In this document: positions 59,381 through 64,000 of the stretch, one piece after another | How the letters are laid out: the number at the start of each line of letters is the position of its first letter | Numbering within the stretch: the stretch's first letter is position 1 | Origin: Superficieibacter sp. HKU1 | GTDB taxonomy: Bacteria > Pseudomonadota > Gammaproteobacteria > Enterobacterales > Enterobacteriaceae | Assembly (NCBI RefSeq): GCF_029319185.1 | Contig: NZ_CP119754.1 | Coordinates: forward strand, 1 to 64,000 | Reading direction: 5' to 3' | Length of the DNA stretch: 64,000 bases | Program-made: the position numbers and the translations under genes | Notes under the pieces: generated by a model | What the model saw: the letters and a program-made list of their open reading frames with translations, nothing else | Databases searched by the model: none | What the model was told of the DNA's origin: nothing

Positions 59381-62179
59381 ATGAGACGTATTGAGATCGT
59401 ACTGAAAGAGCTGGAGCGGCTGACGCATGGGTTGAATCTGGCCGATCTGCAACAGGATGTCGCTTTTACCGCAGAGCGCATCGGTTTTAACCTCGGGCTG
59501 GCGCGTAACTCGGTCAGTAAGGATCTCAATCAGCTATGGAATGATGGCCTGGTGATAAAGAGCCGTGGTCGCCCGGTTTATTTTCTGCATCGGATGGCGA
59601 TTGAAGCACTGCTGGGTCGTAAGCTGGATGAGAATGAGCGCGAGATGCGTTCAGTGGCCGCGCTATTGCCGCAACCATCCTTTCCGGCGACAACCGATCC
59701 CTTTAGTGCGCTGATTGGTTATGAGCGTAGCCTGCGCGATGCAGTAGAGAAGGGTAAGGCAGCGGTATTATATCCTCATGGCCTGCATGTCCTGCTGACC
59801 GGGCCTTCCGGCGTCGGGAAAACCTTTTTTGCCGAACTGATGCACCGCTACGCCTGCGAACATGCGTCAGGCGTCACGCCGCCGCTGGTCTACTTTAACT
59901 GTGCTGAGTACGCTCACAACCCGGAACTGCTTTCATCACATCTTTTCGGCCATCGGCAGGGTGCTTTTACCGGCGCAACGGAAAATAAATCTGGTCTCAT
60001 AGATCAGGCGGACGGTGGCTATCTGCTGCTGGATGAGGTGCACCGACTGCCTTATGAAGGGCAGGAAAAATTGTTCTCTCTGCTGGATAAGGGGGAATAC
60101 CGGCCGCTTGGCTCCAGCGCCAGCGCGCGGACGATCTCAGTACGGCTAATCTGTGCCACGACCGAGCCGGTGAACTCCTCTCTGCTACGTACTTTTCAAC
60201 GGCGCATTCAGGTCTGCATCGATTTACCCGGTATCCGTCAGCGCTCGGTCGAAGAACAGGTTGAACTGATTGTCGGTTTCCTTCAGCGTGAAAGCCGCAA
60301 AATTGAGCGCACGGTCAGTATCGACAAAACCCTGCTGCTGTGGCTGCTCAACAAGCCGCTGGAAGGGAATATCGGCCAGCTAAAAAGTGATATCCAGTTT
60401 CTTTGCGCCCAGGCGTGGGCGTCAGGAATGGCGGAGCACAATGAGGCGCTACAGCTGGACAAAAGGCTGGTGGAGACGCCGTTTAATGCCACGCCGGAGC
60501 AGCGTTTGCTGGTGGATGCGTTGTTCGATGGTAAAGAGCGGCTCAGCGTCGATGCCCGCACGCTTCCGGCGCTGAAAACATCCCTTTCCTCAGGCGCTGA
60601 AGGGGAGGAGAGCGATCTCTTTTATAGCTTCCTCACCCGCGAGTATGTCAACCTGCGTAACAGTAACGTGCCGCCCGCCGAAACGCTGGCGATTTTGAAA
60701 AACAAACTCAGCTCTATTTTCGAGTATGGCCTCTATAGTCGCGACAGCGCCGCCCATCCGCCGCGCTACGGCGATCAAATCGAGGAGCGGGTGACCTTGC
60801 TGATCGGCTGCGTGGAGCAGGTGCTGGGCTTTGGCCTGCCGGAAAATCTGATCAATCCGTTACGTAAGCACTTTCTGGCGCTGATCAGCTACGTACAGCG
60901 GGGCCTGATCCCTCAGCTTTACTCCTCCAGTCTGATCCTCGACCGTTGCAAAGATGAATTCGAGAATGCCACGTTACTGTGTCGTAAAATCAATGAGTTG
61001 CTACATATCCAATGTCCGGCGACAGAAGTCGTCTGGCTGTGCCTGTTCCTGAAAGAGTGCCGCCACTACCGTCAGCGTATTGATGCCAGCCCGGACTGCG
61101 GCGTGATCCTCATCGCCCATGGGGCAACCACCGCCACCAGCATGGCGCAATACGTCAACCGCGTGCTGGAGCGCGATCTGTTCAGCGCCATTGATATGCC
61201 ATTTGAGCAGTCGGTGCACGACACGCTGGAGACGCTGACGCAGATGATCCAGGCGCGGCAGTATCGGCGATTAATTTTGATGGTTGATATCGGCTCCCTG
61301 GTGCATTTCGGCAGCACCGTCAGCAAACTCTTCCAGATTGACGTATTGCTGATGCCTGACATTACGCTGCCCGGTTTGCTGGAGGTCGGCCTGGATCTGA
61401 GCTTCGAAACCAGCGACTTACCGCAGCTTGCCGCCTTAATGCAGGACAAAGGCATCGCCTGCCAGCTCTGCACGCCGCAGCAGGAGAGTGCCGGAAAGGT
61501 ACTGGTCATCTCCTGTATTACCGGTATGGGCACGGCGGAGAAAATCAAAAAGGTGCTGGAAGAGAGCTTCGGTGACTTGATGTCGCAGGATACGCGGATG
61601 GTGATCCTCGATTATAACGAGGTGCGTAGCCTGGAACGCGTGCAGCAGGCGTTGAATGCGGGTGAGCGGCTGGCAGGCATTGTTGGTACCTTCCAGCCTG
61701 GTTTGCCGGATATCCCGTTTATTTCTCTGGAGGAATTGTTCTCTGAACAGGGGCCGGAGCTGGTACTAAGCCTGCTGACGCCGGATCTCTCCAGCAGCGA
61801 GCGGCGTCTGGAGATGGAGCGCAGCGCGATGCGTTTTATCAGCGCGCTGACCATGGAAAGCATTATCAACCATATCTCGGTACTCAATCCGCAGCGCATT
61901 TTACTGGAAATGGAAGGGGTGCTTAACCACCTGCGCGCCGCGCTTTCATTAAAACCGAGCCGTCAGGTGACACTACGCTTCCTAATCCACTGCTGTTGTA
62001 TGGTGGAGCGTATTGTGATTAACCGTAAACCGTTACAGATGGCGTTGGAAAACAAACCCGATTTGGATGCGCATGCTTTTAGTGTCATCAAAGCCGCCTT
62101 CCTGCCCGTGGAAGAGGCCTATGCCATCCGTTTATCCGACGCTGAATACATTTATATCTACGAATTGCTGTACAGCTGA
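59381..62179 (+). CDS. dgaR: Sigma-54-dependent PTS regulator (LevR/DgaR family)
   Basis: The roughly 930-residue product has an N-terminal helix-turn-helix (about 15-70). An AAA+ sigma-54 activator domain follows, with Walker A GPSGVGKT at 141-148 and the sigma-54-contacting GAFTGA at 194-199. A PRD, mannose-type EIIA-like (LIAHGATTATSMAQYVN), EIIB-like and second PRD domains complete it. Phosphorylation of these by the PTS adjusts activity. It is divergent in role but same-strand to the PTS operon, whose sigma-54 promoter lies just downstream. The layout matches Salmonella dgaR. An upstream GTG at 59366 is possible. Confidence 0.85.
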   Translation: MRRIEIVLKELERLTHGLNLADLQQDVAFTAERIGFNLGLARNSVSKDLNQLWNDGLVIKSRGRPVYFLHRMAIEALLGRKLDENEREMRSVAALLPQPSFPATTDPFSALIGYERSLRDAVEKGKAAVLYPHGLHVLLTGPSGVGKTFFAELMHRYACEHASGVTPPLVYFNCAEYAHNPELLSSHLFGHRQGAFTGATENKSGLIDQADGGYLLLDEVHRLPYEGQEKLFSLLDKGEYRPLGSSASARTISVRLICATTEPVNSSLLRTFQRRIQVCIDLPGIRQRSVEEQVELIVGFLQRESRKIERTVSIDKTLLLWLLNKPLEGNIGQLKSDIQFLCAQAWASGMAEHNEALQLDKRLVETPFNATPEQRLLVDALFDGKERLSVDARTLPALKTSLSSGAEGEESDLFYSFLTREYVNLRNSNVPPAETLAILKNKLSSIFEYGLYSRDSAAHPPRYGDQIEERVTLLIGCVEQVLGFGLPENLINPLRKHFLALISYVQRGLIPQLYSSSLILDRCKDEFENATLLCRKINELLHIQCPATEVVWLCLFLKECRHYRQRIDASPDCGVILIAHGATTATSMAQYVNRVLERDLFSAIDMPFEQSVHDTLETLTQMIQARQYRRLILMVDIGSLVHFGSTVSKLFQIDVLLMPDITLPGLLEVGLDLSFETSDLPQLAALMQDKGIACQLCTPQQESAGKVLVISCITGMGTAEKIKKVLEESFGDLMSQDTRMVILDYNEVRSLERVQQALNAGERLAGIVGTFQPGLPDIPFISLEELFSEQGPELVLSLLTPDLSSSERRLEMERSAMRFISALTMESIINHISVLNPQRILLEMEGVLNHLRAALSLKPSRQVTLRFLIHCCCMVERIVINRKPLQMALENKPDLDAHAFSVIKAAFLPVEEAYAIRLSDAEYIYIYELLYS

Positions 62180-62243
62180 TCCCTTTACTGACGGGGCCTT
62201 ACGTCCCGCCACGTCGCTTTCTTCTCCCGCGTGACACAAATCC

Positions 62244-62259
62244 TGGCACACCCTTTGCT
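62244..62259 (+). promoter_or_regulatory. Sigma-54 promoter of the dga PTS operon
   Basis: TGGCACACCCTTTGCT matches the -24/-12 consensus TGGCAC-N5-TTGCW exactly, with GG (62245-62246) and GC (62257-62258) ten bases apart. It lies 39 bases before the IIA start and just after the gene for a sigma-54 activator. Confidence 0.93.
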
Positions 62260-62297
62260 CTGTCTGACAGGAAAACAGAGCGCGCCAGGAGGCCATT

Positions 62298-62732
62298 TTG
62301 ACATCCACTGTACTAACCCAAACGTTGCCCGAAATTCTGCTACTGACGCACGGCGGCTGGGGGCAACAGCTTTGCAACAGCCTGCGCATGGTAGCAGGTG
62401 AAATTAAAGGCGTATCGGAGATTGCGTTGATGCCCGTCGACACACTGGGCGAGTTTTATCAGCGCGTCGAAGCGGTGGTGAAAACCATGCCGGAGGGATC
62501 GCTGATCCTGACTGATTTTGTCGGCGGCACCACCTCCAATGTCGCCGCGCGTTTAAGCGCCGATTACCCGATAGCAGTGATTGCCGGTCTGAACGCGACG
62601 TTGTTGCTGGAGGCGCTGGACCAGCGTGAACGCAGTCAGTTGACGGCTTGTGTACCCGAGCTTGTCGATGCCGGGCGCAACAGCTGCCTTGATGTCGTCG
62701 CCCACGTTCGACAGCTACAACAACCACAATAA
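62298..62732 (+). CDS. dgaA: Mannose-family PTS enzyme IIA (glucosaminate type)
   Basis: The 144-residue product has the phosphohistidine at about 18 in LLLTHGGWGQQL, plus the family segment ILTDFVGGTTSNVAARL. Translation appears to start at TTG 62298, five bases after a strong GGAGG; the next in-frame ATG (62388) would delete the active-site His. First gene of the operon behind the sigma-54 promoter. Confidence 0.85.
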   Translation: MTSTVLTQTLPEILLLTHGGWGQQLCNSLRMVAGEIKGVSEIALMPVDTLGEFYQRVEAVVKTMPEGSLILTDFVGGTTSNVAARLSADYPIAVIAGLNATLLLEALDQRERSQLTACVPELVDAGRNSCLDVVAHVRQLQQPQ

Positions 62733-62745
62733 GAAGGAAAAAGCT

Positions 62746-63231
62746 ATGGCAAACATCGTGTTATGTCGCATTGACAGTCGACTCATTCATGGTCAGGTCG
62801 TCACCAAATGGGTGGGACAGTCCCAGGCGAACCGGATTGTCGTTGTCAGCGATGAGCTGGACGCCGATCCCTTTATGAAAAACATCTACCTGATGGCTGC
62901 GCCGCCAAACATCAAAGTGGATTGCTATGGCAATAGCAGCTTCGCGACGGCCTGGCAGGAGAACCAGTTGGGTGATGGCAAAGTACTGGTGCTGTTTCCC
63001 TCGCTTGCCGCAATTCAGCAGGCCGTCGTGCAAGGCTTCAACGTTAGCGCCATTCAGGTGGGTGGCTTAGGCGGCGGACCGAATCGCAAAGCGGTCTTTC
63101 AGAACATTACGCTTGATGAAACCGATGTCGGCATTCTTAAGGACCTGAAAAGCCGCGGGATTCAGGTAATTTTCCAGACGATCCCGGAAGATAAGCCACA
63201 GTCGCTGGACGATATCCTGAAAAAATTCTAA
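62746..63231 (+). CDS. dgaB: Mannose-family PTS enzyme IIB (glucosaminate type)
   Basis: The start ATG 62746 (MANIVLCRIDSRLIHGQVV) follows AAGGAAAAA. The 161-residue product has phosphoryl-accepting H15 in the signature RIDSRLIHGQV-TKW, and the rest of the IIB-sorbose/mannose fold (VVVSDELDADPFMKN, VGGLGGGPNRKAV). It transfers phosphate from IIA to the incoming sugar. Confidence 0.9.
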   Translation: MANIVLCRIDSRLIHGQVVTKWVGQSQANRIVVVSDELDADPFMKNIYLMAAPPNIKVDCYGNSSFATAWQENQLGDGKVLVLFPSLAAIQQAVVQGFNVSAIQVGGLGGGPNRKAVFQNITLDETDVGILKDLKSRGIQVIFQTIPEDKPQSLDDILKKF

Positions 63232-63254
63232 CCCTCTGATAATGGGATAACACT

Positions 63255-64000
63255 ATGGATACCTTAATTTTTGCGAGCCTGATGGGTCTGTATTACTGGT
63301 TCGCCCGTTTACGCCTCGGCTACACCTTCTCCGCCATGCTATTGCAGCCGGTCGTGATTGCCGTATTCGTTGGCCTGCTGCTTGGCAATATGGAAACGGC
63401 AATGATTATCGGCGCGGGAATGCAGTTGGTTTATCTCGGGGTGACGTCTACGCCGGGCGGCAACGTGCCGTCGGATCCGGCGCTGGCCGCCTGCATTTCG
63501 ATTCCTATTGCGGTGAAAGCCGGGATGGACCCAAACCTGGCGATCGCACTGGCGATCCCCTTCGGCGTGATTGGCGTGTTCCTCGATCAGCTCCGGCGCA
63601 CGCTGAATGCAGCATGGGTACATATGGCGGACAAACACGCGGAAACGGCCAATATCGCCGGGATCATGCGCTGCGCCTTTGTCTACCCGGCGCTGCTGGG
63701 GCTGATTCTGCGCTTTCCGGTCGTTTTTGCCGCCAACTATTTTGGGCAGAATGTGGTGGAAAGCTTCCTCAAACTGATGCCGCACTGGCTGACTCACTCC
63801 TTTGAAATCATGGGCGGCATTCTCCCCGCGCTCGGCTTCGCCATCACCATTATGGTGATCGGTAAAAAAAGCCTGTTGCCGTGGTTTATCGGCGGATTCT
63901 TTGCGGTGCTGTACCTGAAAGTCGACATCATGGCGATGGCCATCTTTGGCACCTGCGTGGCCTTCCTGATCAAAGGTCTGGCGAAAAATGAAGGAGCAAC
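63255..64000 (+). CDS. dgaC: Mannose-family PTS enzyme IIC (glucosaminate type), cut by window end
   Basis: The frame opens at ATG 63255 (MDTLIFASLMGLYYWFARL) and stays open to the window end, at least 248 codons. It has multiple hydrophobic helices and the IIC-sorbose signature GAGMQLVYLGVTSTPGGNVPSDPALAACISIPIAV. The sequence approaches the typical family length, so the stop and the IID gene should lie just beyond. Context (sigma-54 activator, IIA, IIB) matches the Salmonella dga D-glucosaminate operon; the diagnostic dgaEF enzymes would be downstream. Confidence 0.85.
   Translation, partial: MDTLIFASLMGLYYWFARLRLGYTFSAMLLQPVVIAVFVGLLLGNMETAMIIGAGMQLVYLGVTSTPGGNVPSDPALAACISIPIAVKAGMDPNLAIALAIPFGVIGVFLDQLRRTLNAAWVHMADKHAETANIAGIMRCAFVYPALLGLILRFPVVFAANYFGQNVVESFLKLMPHWLTHSFEIMGGILPALGFAITIMVIGKKSLLPWFIGGFFAVLYLKVDIMAMAIFGTCVAFLIKGLAKNEGA

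Overview
The window reads as chromosomal DNA of a member of the Enterobacteriaceae, closest in gene content to Citrobacter or Salmonella (inference from gene families and order; I could not run a search). It opens exactly at the GTG start of dnaA and runs through dnaA-dnaN-recF-gyrB. It then follows the Escherichia coli K-12-type order of the dnaA-to-ilvB-to-yicL region, interrupted by blocks of sugar and sugar-acid catabolism that K-12 lacks. I saw no integrase, transposase, tRNA, rRNA or CRISPR array.

Layout. 1-6018 replication genes. 6230-14037 yidA, the CreB-regulated cbrA, and a D-galactonate (dgo) operon that carries a different major-facilitator transporter plus a 2-hydroxyacid dehydrogenase where K-12 has dgoT. 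14085-19466 an acetyltransferase, yidR, yidQ, the ibpAB small heat-shock operon with a sigma-32 promoter and two RNA-thermometer hairpins, and yidE. 19470-29158 the yidP/glv alpha-glucoside PTS pair and the yidLKJ-HGF cluster (regulator, symporter, sulfatase, membrane proteins, truncated maturase). 29170-32918 an EamA permease, the tisB/istR SOS toxin-antitoxin locus (29-residue toxin, 75-nt antisense RNA, LexA box), and the attenuated ivbL-ilvBN operon. 33185-42561 a block lying where K-12 has uhpABCT: an AT-rich putative glycosyltransferase, the deoxyribose operon deoQ/deoKPX, and a sugar-acid operon (aldolase, dehydratase, permease). 42844-44578 yicN and nepI. 44613-50782 a complete aryl-beta-glucoside/cellobiose PTS cluster (porin, IIA, GH1, IIC, IIB) with a LacI repressor and two palindromic operators. 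50757-58285 yicL, GNAT, NhaA paralogue, MBL hydrolase, AraC/DJ-1 regulator, and a cupin/LysR/alcohol dehydrogenase group. 58655-59233 an antitoxin-like gene with the remnant of a PIN toxin. 59381-64000 a D-glucosaminate-type mannose-family PTS with its sigma-54 activator and a perfect -24/-12 promoter; the IIC gene runs off the end.

How it works together. Most of the accessory content is a set of self-contained carbon-source modules (galactonate, alpha-glucosides, sulfated substrates, deoxyribose, a hexarate or pentonate, beta-glucosides, glucosaminate). Each has its own transporter, enzymes and, usually, a local regulator with recognisable operator palindromes. They are inserted between conserved housekeeping genes. 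The most informative non-coding elements are the istR/tisB pair, the two ROSE hairpins, the cre tag, the attenuator and the sigma-54 promoter.
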